DNA of 64,000 nt from Geojedonia litorea (GCF_042654525.1 NZ_JBHSGP010000014.1:558001-622000); one strand, 5' to 3'; positions 16,202 to 25,362 are shown, counted from the first letter of the stretch. Numbers and translations: made by a program. The notes: generated by a model from the sequence alone, not told the origin.

Positions 16202-17893
16202 TTATTCTTTAATATCTCGTAATTTTAATTGAAGTGAAACATTACCATTCCACTCATTTTCATCAATTGAATATACCGCCTTGAAAGGTTTTTGGTTAGA
16301 AACAATATTCAATTTGTCTCCAAGGCCAAAACCTATACACACCAATTTGTCAGTTCCTGTTTGTGACACTGTTATTCGCAAATGCTTATCTTCTTCACCA
16401 ACACATTTTCCGTATCCGGTATCCTTTAAATTTTGGGACATAAAAATAGGTGTCATATTGCCAGGGCCAAATGGCGCAAACTGCTTTAAAATTCTGTAAA
16501 ACTTTGGAGTAATATCTCTTAAATCTATTTCAGCATCTATTTTGATTTCTGGCACTAGCAATGATTTATCTATTGTATTGGATACTTCATCTTCAAAAGC
16601 TTGTTTAAAGGCTTCATAATTTTCTTCTTTCAAAGTAAGCCCGGCAGCGTATTTATGTCCTCCAAATTGTTCAATATAGGAACTGCAGGCTTCCAGCGCA
16701 TTATAAACATCAAAGCCACTTACCGATCTGGCCGAAGCGGCTAATTTATCACCACTTTTTGTAAACACAATGGTAGGTCGATAATAGGTTTCCGTCAATC
16801 GAGAAGCCACAATACCAATAACACCTTTATGCCAAGTTTCATTGTAAACAACAGTAGTAAAACGTTCCTGTTCCTTTTGTTCTTCAATTTGCTGTAAAGC
16901 TTCTTCAGTAATTCGTTGGTCTGCATCACGTCGTTCAGTATTAAATTGATCAATATCTAGTGCATAAGCCGCCGCTAAATTATAGTCGGCTTCTGTTAAT
17001 AAAGTGACGGCATGATTTCCATGTTTCATTCGCCCTGCTGCGTTTATCCTTGGTGCTACAATGAAAACCACATCGGTAATGGTAAATTCTTCTTTTTTTA
17101 TTTGAGCCAAAATAGCTTTTATGCCTGGTCTAGGATTAGTATTTATCACTTGAAGTCCAAAATAGGCCAAGGTTCTATTTTCACCAGTTATAGGAACAAT
17201 ATCGGCCCCTAATGCGGTGGCTACCAAATCTAAATAGTCTACTAAATCTTCTATGGTCTTCCCTTCTCTCGATGCTAAAGCTTGAATTAATTTAAACCCA
17301 ACGCCACAACCGCATAGCTCTTTATAAGGGTATTCGCAATCATCGCGTTTGGGGTCTAAAACTGCGATCGCATCAGGTAATTGTGAGCCCGGTCTGTGGT
17401 GATCGCATATAATAAAATCTATCCCTTTTTCTTTGGCGTATTTTACTTTTTCAACAGCCTTTACACCACAATCTAAAGCAATGATTAATGAAAATCCATT
17501 ATCCTCTGCAAAATCAATGCCTTTATATGAAACTCCATAACCTTCATCATAGCGGTCTGGAATATAAGTTGCCACTAAATCAGTTCGTGATTTTAGGTAG
17601 GACGACATCAGTGCCACTGAAGTGGTACCATCAACATCATAATCTCCAAAGACGAGAATGTTTTCTTTATTGGATAGAGCCGATTCAATTCGCTCAACAG
17701 CCTTATCCATATCTTTCATCAAGAAAGGATCATGCAAATCATCTAGATTTGGCCTGAAAAATGTTTTGGCTTCATCATAGGTGACTATGTCGCGTTGGAG
17801 CAACAGTTTGGCAACAAGATCGTCAACTTGAAGCGCCTTTTTTAAAGCCGCAATGCGATGGGTTTCTGGGTTGGGTTTGAGCGTCCAGCGCAT
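16202..17893 (-). CDS. recJ: Single-stranded-DNA-specific exonuclease RecJ
   Basis: A 563-residue DHH-family 5'-3' exonuclease acting on single-stranded DNA in recombination and mismatch repair. Motifs in order: FGDYDVDGTTS near residue 83, ALDCGV near 140, CDHH near 164 (the DHH metal site), NAAGRMKHGNHAV near 290, the DHHA1 domain with ASARSVSGFDVYNAL and FGGHKYAAGL near 390-420, and a C-terminal OB-fold region ending LQLKLRDIKE. Length is as usual for RecJ. It sits between an OsmC gene (two bases upstream) and an MFS gene (four bases downstream) on the same strand. Confidence 0.96.
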   Translation of the reverse strand: MRWTLKPNPETHRIAALKKALQVDDLVAKLLLQRDIVTYDEAKTFFRPNLDDLHDPFLMKDMDKAVERIESALSNKENILVFGDYDVDGTTSVALMSSYLKSRTDLVATYIPDRYDEGYGVSYKGIDFAEDNGFSLIIALDCGVKAVEKVKYAKEKGIDFIICDHHRPGSQLPDAIAVLDPKRDDCEYPYKELCGCGVGFKLIQALASREGKTIEDLVDYLDLVATALGADIVPITGENRTLAYFGLQVINTNPRPGIKAILAQIKKEEFTITDVVFIVAPRINAAGRMKHGNHAVTLLTEADYNLAAAYALDIDQFNTERRDADQRITEEALQQIEEQKEQERFTTVVYNETWHKGVIGIVASRLTETYYRPTIVFTKSGDKLAASARSVSGFDVYNALEACSSYIEQFGGHKYAAGLTLKEENYEAFKQAFEDEVSNTIDKSLLVPEIKIDAEIDLRDITPKFYRILKQFAPFGPGNMTPIFMSQNLKDTGYGKCVGEEDKHLRITVSQTGTDKLVCIGFGLGDKLNIVSNQKPFKAVYSIDENEWNGNVSLQLKLRDIKE

Positions 17894-17895
17894 TA

Positions 17896-18318
17896 TTACT
17901 TATTATGATAATGAATAGATGTTTTTACGTTGGCAAACTTGCGAAACATTTCCATAACACCACAATATTTTTCTACGGAGAGATCAACGGCTTTTTTGAT
18001 TTTATCTTCTTTTAAATTATCCCCATAAAAATGATATTCGACCGTTACGGTATGGTAATATTTTGGATGCTCATCGGTTAATTCTCCTTCAACGATCATT
18101 TTAAAATCGTCAATTTTCACCTTCATTTTATTTAAAACCATAATCACATCCAAACCCGAACAACCAGCCAATGAAGACAGCATCATAGCTTTAGGCGCCA
18201 TACCTGAATTTGTGCCTCCAAAATCTTTTGAAGCATCCATCATTATCGAAGGCCATCTCGGATTATCAGATTCAAAGACCATATTCCCTTTCCATTGTGT
18301 TGTGATTTTATCTGCCAT
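17896..18318 (-). CDS. OsmC/Ohr-family peroxidase-like protein
   Basis: A 140-residue protein of the OsmC fold, which reduces organic hydroperoxides with two cysteines. Cys53 in SLAGCSGLDV and the second Cys near 118 in VEKYCGVMEMF are both present. The closest type by layout is the YhfA-like group rather than classical Ohr. The frame is open upstream to 18384, but the methionine at 18318 (MADKITTQWKG) gives the usual family N-terminus and is used here. It is divergent from the AhpD-like gene, also a redox protein, so the two may respond to the same stress (inference). Confidence 0.88.
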   Translation of the reverse strand: MADKITTQWKGNMVFESDNPRWPSIMMDASKDFGGTNSGMAPKAMMLSSLAGCSGLDVIMVLNKMKVKIDDFKMIVEGELTDEHPKYYHTVTVEYHFYGDNLKEDKIKKAVDLSVEKYCGVMEMFRKFANVKTSIHYHNK

Positions 18319-18462
18319 TTCTAAACTATTTTTTGTTTCTTGTGTAATAAAATTTTTAATAATTCGAACACAAGTAATATCCATTTAATATGCTGCCTTC
18401 AATCAAATTTAGTATTAGGGATATTTCTTGTAAGTTCAAAAATAGCACTAAAAAATATAATT

Positions 18463-19053
18463 ATGCCATTAGTAACACCATTATCTGCCGACCATGATTT
18501 AGAAACCAAAAAGCTGGCCGAATTCTTTAATGAAACCCTTGGGTTTTGCCCAAATTCGGTCCTCACCATGCAACGTCGCCCTGCCATTTCAAAAGCATTT
18601 ATCAATTTAAATAAAGCGGTGATGGCTAACGAAGGTCGGGTAACATCGGCCTTAAAACGTATGATTGCTTGGGTAAGCAGCAATGCCACTGGCTGTAGGT
18701 ATTGCCAAGCACACGCCATAAGGGCAGCAGAACGTTACGGTGCCGAACAGGAGCAGTTAGACAATATTTGGGAATACCGAACGCATCCCGCATTTAATGA
18801 TGCTGAACGTGCTGCTTTAGATTTCAGTCTAGCGGCATCGCAGGTTCCTAACGCAGTAGATGAGAATATTAAATCACGTTTATATGCGCATTGGGATGAA
18901 GGTGAAATTGTTGAAATGTTAGGTGTTATTTCTCTCTTTGGATATCTGAACCGTTGGAATGATAGTATGGGAACCAGTATTGAAGATGGCGCTGTTGAAA
19001 GTGGCTCCCAATATTTAGGTAAACATGGCTGGAACAAAGGGAAGCATATTTAA
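18463..19053 (+). CDS. Carboxymuconolactone decarboxylase/AhpD-family protein
   Basis: A 196-residue all-helical protein of the AhpD-like family. The active-site motif is GCRYCQAH (Cys78, Cys81, His84), the C-x2-C-x2-H pattern of AhpD alkylhydroperoxidases. The second half carries a related helical pair with FSLAASQVPNAVDENI and EGEIVEMLGVISLFGYLNRWND. The frame is open upstream to 18340, but the ATG at 18463 starts a compact N-terminus (MPLVTPLSADHD) like the family. Its last four bases overlap the end of the convergent M28 peptidase gene. Confidence 0.87.
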   Translation: MPLVTPLSADHDLETKKLAEFFNETLGFCPNSVLTMQRRPAISKAFINLNKAVMANEGRVTSALKRMIAWVSSNATGCRYCQAHAIRAAERYGAEQEQLDNIWEYRTHPAFNDAERAALDFSLAASQVPNAVDENIKSRLYAHWDEGEIVEMLGVISLFGYLNRWNDSMGTSIEDGAVESGSQYLGKHGWNKGKHI

Positions 19054-20768
19054 TTTTTCAGTTTTTCGATTATATTATCCGAAATTGATTTAATACGTTT
19101 TTTTGATTCTGATATATTTTGTTTTAGAAATACTTTTTGGGAAATCATATCAGCTGTAGATTCAATCGCTTTTAGACACCAATCTTCCCAAGCCTGTATA
19201 ATTTCTAATTGAGAGTCAAGAGTTGCTCCATTTTCAATGGCAATTTGACTTTGTATCAATTCATCGTTTAGCCTATTTAACGCGGCAGTTTCTAAAATTT
19301 CAATAATATTTTTTGCAGTGTGTTCATCAGCGTTTAATAAGGTATAAGCCGAAATTAATGCGGCTGTACCAACATTTTTTAAGGTACTTTTTGCAACCTT
19401 ATCCAATCGGTCGTTATCGGTATGGTAAAACTGATCGGTAAAATGCCAAAACAACACACTTGGAATATTATTTTTTAAAAATGGCACGTGGTCACTGCCG
19501 CCTTCATAAGGGTTGGTTTTTACCTTCCAATTGGCTCGTTTACCTTGGGCCTCAAATTGCGAAATCAAAAAATCGTTTAAATAATGCGGTCTCATGTCTT
19601 CCAGAGTAAGCTTTTGCCCTCCCCAATCGGTATGCTGGTCCTTACCTCGCGTCCATATAGCACTTGGATCGGGCATTTTTTCAATTAAGAACGTGCCTCC
19701 TGTGATCTCGGTATTTTCTCCTACCATGTCTAAGCTTATACCATATTTTATGCTTTTAGCTCTCACAGAATCTTCTTCTACATAACGTTGAGTAGACACA
19801 ATTTCATCACCCCATAAAAAGGTTAAGGTTCTGTCAAGCTTTAACCGCTTGGTTTTTATCAATTGAGCTGTTAAACTTGCCATTTCAAGTGCCAAACCTA
19901 CTCCGGTGGCATTATCATTAGCTCCCGGCTCTTGTACATGTGCACTAAAAACTAACCGTTCATTTGGATGCTTTGCACCTTTGATATCAGCCACAATTGT
20001 AAGCTCTTCTGAAGGATAGAATTTTGTTTGAATGTTTACAAATAACTCAACTTTACCTTGAGCTAACTTAGTTTTAAGTCGTTCTTTAGCTTGATATGAT
20101 AAGGCAATGGCCCAGGATTCTTGTCGCGCGTTGTATGGAATAGAGCGAAATTGAATGGAGGTCGTATTCTTTTCAGGCTGTAAATAATCAGGATTGTTGT
20201 AAGTTACTATACCAAGTGCTCCGGCATCCAAAACGCCGTTTCTAATCAGTAGTGCCGGACTTGCCTCGGCAAACACAATTTTACCGTGAACATCAAAGTC
20301 TTTAAGCGTCTTTAGATCCTCAATGTAAATCACTTCGGCCAAAACACCTTTCTCTGGAGTACTAAAAGAGTTGAGTGCAATCATATTTCGGTTGGATGAA
20401 AACTCCAACAATGGAAACTCTTCATTTTTAATTTTAACAATGGCGTTGACAGGTTCCCATGTTGGACGCTCAAGAGGTCGTTTTTCAATTCTGTAGGTCA
20501 ATAAATCGATTGGTTTAGCATTTGCTTCGTTCACAAATCCAGCTTTTTTTAACTGCTCTTCTATTTTGAAAATAGAGTTGTTGAAGCCTGTATTACCAAC
20601 AACCCGCCAATACTGTTCTACGAATGCCGTAGTCTCATAAGCGAGATCTCCTGTGAATTCTGAAGCAACTGATGCTGAATAGTTTTGTTGAAAATCCTTT
20701 GGTCTTTCAGTCTTACACGATAGACATAGGAATAAAACAACAACAAATATAATACGTAAGCTATACAT
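19050..20768 (-). CDS. M28-family zinc peptidase, lipoprotein
   Basis: A 572-residue exported peptidase. The N-terminus is a lipoprotein signal (FVVVLFLCLSC, lipidated Cys18). A protease-associated domain (about 120-245) has VLAEVIYIEDL, GKIVFAEAS and GALGIVTYNNPDYL. The M28 domain (about 250-490) carries zinc ligands in SAHVQEPGANDNATGVG (His, Asp), WGDEIV (Glu), DMVGEN (Asp) and GGSDHVPF (His). Such enzymes are aminopeptidases that trim peptides in the periplasm or at the cell surface. The remaining C-terminal 80 residues are helical and charged. It begins six bases after the glycosylase stop on the same strand. Confidence 0.9.
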   Translation of the reverse strand: MYSLRIIFVVVLFLCLSCKTERPKDFQQNYSASVASEFTGDLAYETTAFVEQYWRVVGNTGFNNSIFKIEEQLKKAGFVNEANAKPIDLLTYRIEKRPLERPTWEPVNAIVKIKNEEFPLLEFSSNRNMIALNSFSTPEKGVLAEVIYIEDLKTLKDFDVHGKIVFAEASPALLIRNGVLDAGALGIVTYNNPDYLQPEKNTTSIQFRSIPYNARQESWAIALSYQAKERLKTKLAQGKVELFVNIQTKFYPSEELTIVADIKGAKHPNERLVFSAHVQEPGANDNATGVGLALEMASLTAQLIKTKRLKLDRTLTFLWGDEIVSTQRYVEEDSVRAKSIKYGISLDMVGENTEITGGTFLIEKMPDPSAIWTRGKDQHTDWGGQKLTLEDMRPHYLNDFLISQFEAQGKRANWKVKTNPYEGGSDHVPFLKNNIPSVLFWHFTDQFYHTDNDRLDKVAKSTLKNVGTAALISAYTLLNADEHTAKNIIEILETAALNRLNDELIQSQIAIENGATLDSQLEIIQAWEDWCLKAIESTADMISQKVFLKQNISESKKRIKSISDNIIEKLKN

Positions 20769-20774
20769 GAAAAA

Positions 20775-21347
20775 TTAAGAAATAAGGGCGTGAACTTTTG
20801 TTTTTAAAACTGGCAACACCTCTTTGTCAAACCACGGGTTTTTTGACAACCAAAACCTATTTCGTGGTGACGGATGAGGTAAAGGGAAATAATCTGGCAA
20901 ATAGGTTTTAAAATTGGCAACTGTTTCGGTTAAGGTGTCTTTAGCTTTTTCCTTTAAATAATAATTTTGAGCATATGTGCCAATGAGTAATATCAGTTTT
21001 ACTTTTGGCATGTGCTCAAAAAGAGGCTGATGCCATTGTGGCGCACATTCTGGTCGCGGTGGTAAATCTCCTGATTTGCCTTTGCCAGGGTAGCAAAACC
21101 CCATTGGTATAATGGCGAATTTTGTGCTGTCATAAAAAACCTCATCCGAAACATTGAGCCAATTACGAAGCTGCTTACCACTAGCATCATCCCAAGGGAC
21201 TCCAGAAGCATGAACTTTAGTTCCTGGAGCTTGACCAATGATAACAATTTTTGATTCTGTATGGGCTTCGGCAACAGGTCGTGGCCCGAGTGGTAAATGT
21301 TTAGCACAAATTGAGCATTGCCTTATGTCATTCAGTAATACCTCCAT
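20775..21347 (-). CDS. Uracil-DNA glycosylase family protein, iron-sulfur (family 4-like) type
   Basis: A 190-residue member of the UDG superfamily, which removes uracil or related bases from DNA. Motif A is IGQAPGTKVHASG at about 37-49 and motif B is PHPSPRN near 155-162. Four cysteines (Cys11-x2-Cys14, Cys85-x15-Cys101) follow the spacing of the 4Fe-4S ligands in family 4 glycosylases. Substrate range is uncertain because the motif B extension PRNRFWLSKNPWF differs from classical family 4. Its start overlaps the rsmI stop (TAATG arrangement), so the two are coupled. Confidence 0.85.
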   Translation of the reverse strand: MEVLLNDIRQCSICAKHLPLGPRPVAEAHTESKIVIIGQAPGTKVHASGVPWDDASGKQLRNWLNVSDEVFYDSTKFAIIPMGFCYPGKGKSGDLPPRPECAPQWHQPLFEHMPKVKLILLIGTYAQNYYLKEKAKDTLTETVANFKTYLPDYFPLPHPSPRNRFWLSKNPWFDKEVLPVLKTKVHALIS

Positions 21348-22018
21348 TATTTTTTGCCTGCAACCACAATCACGATTTCGCCTTTGGGTGGTTTTTTGGT
21401 GTAATGTTCTAAAACTTCTTTTACGGTGCCCCTAATAGTTTCTTCATATAATTTAGTCAATTCACGAGACACTGAAATTGGTCTGTCTTCACCAAAATAC
21501 TCACAAAAATTGCTAAGTGTTTTGAGAAGTTTATGAGGCGATTCGTAAAAAATAATGGTGCGAGTTTCTTCTGAGAGTAGCGTTAGTCTAGTTTGTCTTC
21601 CCTTTTTTACTGGTAGAAACCCTTCAAACACAAATTTATCGTTTGGCAAACCACTATTAACTAAAGCGGGAACAAATGCTGTTGCGCCTGGAAGGCAATC
21701 TACTTCAATACCGTGTTCTATACAGGCTCGTGTTAACAAAAATCCGGGGTCTGAAATTGCAGGTGTACCAGCATCACTAATTAATGCTATAGTTGTTCCG
21801 CTTTTTAACTTGGTAATTAAGCTTTCAACGGTTTTATGCTCGTTATGCATGTGATGGGACTGTGCGGGCGTACTGATTTCAAAATGTTTGAGTAGTTTTC
21901 CAGAAGTGCGGGTATCTTCGGCCAAGATTAAATCGGCCTCTTTTAAAACTTCTATAGCCCTTAACGTGATATCTTTTAAATTACCAATAGGTGTTGGTAC
22001 AATGTAAAGTTTGCTCAT
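21347..22018 (-). CDS. rsmI: 16S rRNA (cytidine(1402)-2'-O)-methyltransferase
   Basis: A 223-residue SAM-dependent methyltransferase of the tetrapyrrole-methylase fold. It has the RsmI signatures VPTPIGNLKDITLRAIEVL at the N-terminus, AEDTRTSGKLLKHF near 34-47, and ALISDAGTPAISDPG near 78-92. It would methylate the 2'-O of C1402 in the decoding centre. The protein stops at the core domain, shorter than Escherichia coli RsmI, as is common in Bacteroidota. A GC-richer repeat-like spacer of about 100 bases lies upstream. Confidence 0.95.
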   Translation of the reverse strand: MSKLYIVPTPIGNLKDITLRAIEVLKEADLILAEDTRTSGKLLKHFEISTPAQSHHMHNEHKTVESLITKLKSGTTIALISDAGTPAISDPGFLLTRACIEHGIEVDCLPGATAFVPALVNSGLPNDKFVFEGFLPVKKGRQTRLTLLSEETRTIIFYESPHKLLKTLSNFCEYFGEDRPISVSRELTKLYEETIRGTVKEVLEHYTKKPPKGEIVIVVAGKK

Positions 22019-22020
22019 GT

Positions 22021-22118
22021 GTTAGCGATTGAACGGTTTGTTTGAGCTCTCCGAACGGAATCCGTTTGGAAGCGAGTAGTGAAAGCGCGACCGTGACTTT
22101 GGAGCGGAAACACCACAG
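22021..22118. repeat. GC-richer structured intergenic element
   Basis: This spacer between the rsmI start and the next minus-strand gene is visibly richer in G and C than the surrounding intergenic DNA. It holds a hairpin ccgaacgga / tccgtttgg (22051-22069) and short runs such as agtgaaagcgcgaccgtgac. It resembles dispersed palindromic repeats of Flavobacteriaceae, but only one copy is in view. Confidence 0.45.
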
Positions 22119-22120
22119 AT

Positions 22121-22861
22121 CTAATCGAACTTACTTTCAACGATTTGTAAAAAACGCTCCTCGATTTCTTCCTTTCCTGCCCAGTTGTTATAGTCTGGTT
22201 TCACAATATTTTGAATGAGGTTGGAGGCTTCTTTATAGGAAATTGCTGTGTTAATCTGTGACAATACGCGTTCGTAATCTTCTATTTTACCGTTGAATAA
22301 GTGTTTAATAAAGGCCAATTTATCATTGAGACCTATATTTAACCCTCCGTTTTTGAGTTTGTCATTTAGAGATTTTTTAAAGTTCTCTCGTATTTTTGCA
22401 TCAGTGACGGGTTCAAATTCAGGAATATCTTGAAACCCCGCGGTAATATCTTCTAGGTTTTTTTTATGAACTTGCTTTTGTGGTATGGCTTCTTCAAAAA
22501 TGGCATCAATTTCATCAGCTTCATGTGGCATTTGAGCGACCATATCCTTGATTTTTTCCATTACAGGTTCCATAATATCATCATCTTCAACGTCATCTAG
22601 GTTGATATAAATTTTATCCTCTATTTCGATATTGTCACTTACTTTATTATTAAAAGCGGTATCCAACATGTCAAAAAATGAGGAGTCATTGCCTATAGTT
22701 GGTAATTCGTCTTCAAAATTATCATGTGCAAATTTTAAAACCGAGAGTTTTTCATATAGCAATGCTACTTCGGCATGCATTTTAATAACATCTTCTTTCC
22801 CTTTTAGTTTAAGAATCCTATGCGCAATACTTACCAATTCTGATTCCAACTTCTTCTTCAT
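22121..22861 (-). CDS. Conserved-type hypothetical protein, acidic and helical
   Basis: A 246-residue cytoplasmic protein without a recognisable domain. The N-terminal 60 residues are predicted helical (SELVSIAHRILKLKGKEDVIKMHAEVALLYEKL). The middle is very acidic (NLDDVEDDDIMEPVMEKIKD, near 95-115). The C-terminal 90 residues (about 155-246) are helical, with NDKLAFIKHLFNGKIEDYERVLSQIN and a closing NWAGKEEIEERFLQIVESKF. That C-terminal block is a pattern I recall from many flavobacterial hypothetical proteins. It is divergent from tdk. Function unknown. Confidence 0.8.
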   Translation of the reverse strand: MKKKLESELVSIAHRILKLKGKEDVIKMHAEVALLYEKLSVLKFAHDNFEDELPTIGNDSSFFDMLDTAFNNKVSDNIEIEDKIYINLDDVEDDDIMEPVMEKIKDMVAQMPHEADEIDAIFEEAIPQKQVHKKNLEDITAGFQDIPEFEPVTDAKIRENFKKSLNDKLKNGGLNIGLNDKLAFIKHLFNGKIEDYERVLSQINTAISYKEASNLIQNIVKPDYNNWAGKEEIEERFLQIVESKFD

Positions 22862-22963
22862 AACTTTTAAATTTAATGCTATTTAGGTTTTTGATTTTTA
22901 ATAAATTTACGTCACCTTTATACAAAACGAAAATAAGCTTTGTTTTAGTGTTAAAATTACAAA

Positions 22964-23611
22964 ATGTTTCTCGAAAATACTGTTAATCATAAAGAACAAT
23001 TTGGTTGGATTGAAGTTATTTGTGGCTCGATGTTCTCGGGTAAAACCGAAGAACTGATTCGCCGGCTTAAACGTGCACAATTTGCAAGACAGAAGGTGGA
23101 AATCTTTAAACCTGCCATTGATGTACGTTATGATGAAGAAAAAGTTATATCACATGACTCCAATGAAATTAGATCAACTCCAGTCCCTGCTGCTGCTAAC
23201 ATTCCTATTTTAGCCGACGGCTGTGATGTGGTTGGTATTGACGAGGCCCAGTTTTTTGATGATGAAATTGTAAGGGTTTGTAACGATTTGGCCAACAAAG
23301 GGGTTCGGGTAATTGTTGCCGGTTTAGATATGGATTTTAAAGGCAATCCGTTTGGCCCAATGCCTAATTTAATGGCGACCGCTGAATATGTTACTAAAGT
23401 GCATGCTATTTGTACTAAAACGGGAAATTTGGCCCAATATAGTTATCGAAAAGCGAAAAGCGATGCTATTGTACTGTTAGGCGAAGTTGAAGAATATGAG
23501 CCCTTAAGCAGGGCGGCATTTTATAAATCAATGCTTCGGGACAAGGTTCGAAACATGAAGGTCAACGACCCCGAAGACATTTCTTTAAAACAGAAGTCAT
23601 CAAATGCCTAA
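22964..23611 (+). CDS. tdk: Thymidine kinase (type II)
   Basis: A 215-residue TK1-like kinase that phosphorylates thymidine in nucleotide salvage. Walker A is CGSMFSGKTEELIRRL (near 20-35), Walker B is VVGIDEAQFFDDE (near 87-99), and the lasso region includes HAICTKTGNLAQYSYRK. In most type II enzymes two CxxC pairs hold a zinc ion. Here the first pair reads C-T-K-T and the C-terminal region has no cysteines, so the structural zinc site appears lost. The gene overlaps alr by eight bases. Confidence 0.94.
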   Translation: MFLENTVNHKEQFGWIEVICGSMFSGKTEELIRRLKRAQFARQKVEIFKPAIDVRYDEEKVISHDSNEIRSTPVPAAANIPILADGCDVVGIDEAQFFDDEIVRVCNDLANKGVRVIVAGLDMDFKGNPFGPMPNLMATAEYVTKVHAICTKTGNLAQYSYRKAKSDAIVLLGEVEEYEPLSRAAFYKSMLRDKVRNMKVNDPEDISLKQKSSNA

Positions 23612-24707
23612 AGCCCAAGAAACTATTCTAGAGATTGATTTAAAGGCTTTAAGTCATAATTTCAATCACCTAAAATCAAAACTCAACGCAAACACCAAAT
23701 TTTTGGCCGTAGTTAAAGCTTATGGCTATGGTAGTGACGCTTGTGAAATTGCGCTGCATTTGCAAGAACTTGGGGTAGATTATTTTGCTGTAGCATATGT
23801 TAAAGAAGGTGTTGCCTTAAGAGATGCTGGTATTACTTTGCCAATTTTAGTGTTACATCCCCAACCCGTTAATTTTAAAACTTTAATTGAACGTTGTTTA
23901 GAACCCAGTTTATATAATGCCAAAGTTTTAAGGGCATTTATTGATGCTGCTAAAGACGAAAAACAAAAGGATTACCCTGTTCATATTAAATTTAATACAG
24001 GATTAAATCGGATAGGATTTGGAGAAAATGATATAGACAATATTCACACGAGTTTAATTAATGTGAAATCTGTTCGTATAAAATCCATTTTCTCACATAT
24101 GGCGGCAAGTGAAGATCTAAACGAAAAGGATTTTACCCTTAGCCAAATAGCATCTTTCAAGACTATTTGCGATAAAATTTCAAAACTATTTGGTTATCTA
24201 CCCATGCAACACATGTGTAACACTTCGGGGATTTTGAATTACCCAGAAGCACATTTTGATATGGTACGAAGTGGAATAGGTTTGTATGGCTTTGGTAACT
24301 CTGAAAAGGAAAGCCAAGATTTAAAACCTATAGCTACTTTGAAATCGGTGATTTCACAAATTCATTTAATAAAAAAGGGGGAGACCGTTGGCTATAATAG
24401 AGCCTACAAAAGCGATACCTTTCAAAAAACAGCTACGATACCAATAGGTCATGCAGATGGTATAGGAAGGCAATATGGTAATGGAAAAGGATTTGTTACC
24501 ATTAATGGAAAAAGAGCACCAATCGTTGGAAATGTGTGTATGGATATGATTATGGTAAACATAACTGATATTGAATGTCAAGAAGGTGATGAAGTCATTA
24601 TTTTTGGACAACATCCAACCGCAGAGGTCTTTTCAAAATCGGCAAATACTATTTCGTATGAGATTATAACCGCCATGTCGCAACGTATTAAGCGTGTAAT
24701 TCTATAA
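23604..24707 (+). CDS. alr: Alanine racemase
   Basis: A 367-residue PLP enzyme making D-alanine for peptidoglycan. The PLP lysine is Lys38 in AVVKAYGYGSD. MVRSGIGLYGF near 219 and the catalytic tyrosine in VGYNRAYKSD near 263 are present, as is CMDMIMVNIT near 311. Length matches standalone racemases rather than the MurF-fused version seen in some Bacteroidota. It starts inside the end of tdk, so translation is probably coupled. Confidence 0.95.
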   Translation: MPKAQETILEIDLKALSHNFNHLKSKLNANTKFLAVVKAYGYGSDACEIALHLQELGVDYFAVAYVKEGVALRDAGITLPILVLHPQPVNFKTLIERCLEPSLYNAKVLRAFIDAAKDEKQKDYPVHIKFNTGLNRIGFGENDIDNIHTSLINVKSVRIKSIFSHMAASEDLNEKDFTLSQIASFKTICDKISKLFGYLPMQHMCNTSGILNYPEAHFDMVRSGIGLYGFGNSEKESQDLKPIATLKSVISQIHLIKKGETVGYNRAYKSDTFQKTATIPIGHADGIGRQYGNGKGFVTINGKRAPIVGNVCMDMIMVNITDIECQEGDEVIIFGQHPTAEVFSKSANTISYEIITAMSQRIKRVIL

Positions 24708-24784
24708 TTAACTACCACATTTTTAGAGGTTTTAACAATTTTCTTTAAATTAGAGACTTAATAACTAACTTAAATCAATTTATT

Positions 24785-25189
24785 ATGCTAAAAGAATTTA
24801 AAGATTTTGCCATGAAAGGCAATTTGGTTGACATTGCAGTTGCCTTTGTTATGGGTGCAGCTTTTAACAAGGTTGTAGCCTCTTTTACTGGTGGCATTAT
24901 ATCTCCTTTGATAGGTTTGATATTTAAATCAGACTTTAAAGATCTTAAATATGTTATCTCAGAAGGAGCTGCGAATGATGCTGGTGAAATTACAGGTGAG
25001 GTTGCAGTAATGTATGGTGACTTTTTAACGAGTTTAATCGATTTTATAATCGTAGCTTTTGTAATGTTTATGATTATAAAAGGAATCAATAAAATGAAGA
25101 AAAAAGAAGAGCCAGCTCCAGAACCAGCACCTGCAGGACCATCTGAAATTGACCTTTTAAAAGAGATTAGAGATGCATTAAAAAAATAG
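24785..25189 (+). CDS. mscL: Large-conductance mechanosensitive channel MscL
   Basis: A 134-residue inner-membrane channel that opens under hypo-osmotic membrane tension. The N-terminal helix and first membrane span, KEFKDFAMKGNLVDIAVAFV with GAAFNKVVASF, are the MscL signature. The periplasmic loop covers about 50-75, the second span is FIIVAFVMFMIIKGINKM, and the C-terminal helix bundle is preceded by a Pro/Ala-rich linker (PAPEPAPAGP). Size is typical. A strong intrinsic terminator follows. Confidence 0.96.
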   Translation: MLKEFKDFAMKGNLVDIAVAFVMGAAFNKVVASFTGGIISPLIGLIFKSDFKDLKYVISEGAANDAGEITGEVAVMYGDFLTSLIDFIIVAFVMFMIIKGINKMKKKEEPAPEPAPAGPSEIDLLKEIRDALKK

Positions 25190-25240
25190 TATAGTAAAAT
25201 TGATCTAAAACTTTCAGTTTTAATATTATACAATTTTCAA

Positions 25241-25276
25241 AAAAACCGGCAATTTTTTACATTACCGGTTTTTTTA
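25241..25276 (+). terminator. Intrinsic terminator after mscL
   Basis: Inverted repeat aaaaaccgg (25241-25249) and ccggttttt (25265-25273), with T residues following. It separates mscL from asd. Confidence 0.8.
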
Positions 25277-25335
25277 TGCCCTAATTTTTAACAAAAAATC
25301 TCGCGTTTTTTCATACAACACGCTTAAAAATGACA

Positions 25336-25343
25336 TAATTTTG
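25336..25343 (+). promoter_or_regulatory. Possible -7 box of the asd promoter
   Basis: TAATTTTG matches TANNTTTG and lies 19 bases before the asd ATG. No clear TTTG -33 element is found at the right distance, so this is tentative. Confidence 0.35.
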
Positions 25344-25362
25344 TCACCTAAAATTTTAAACC

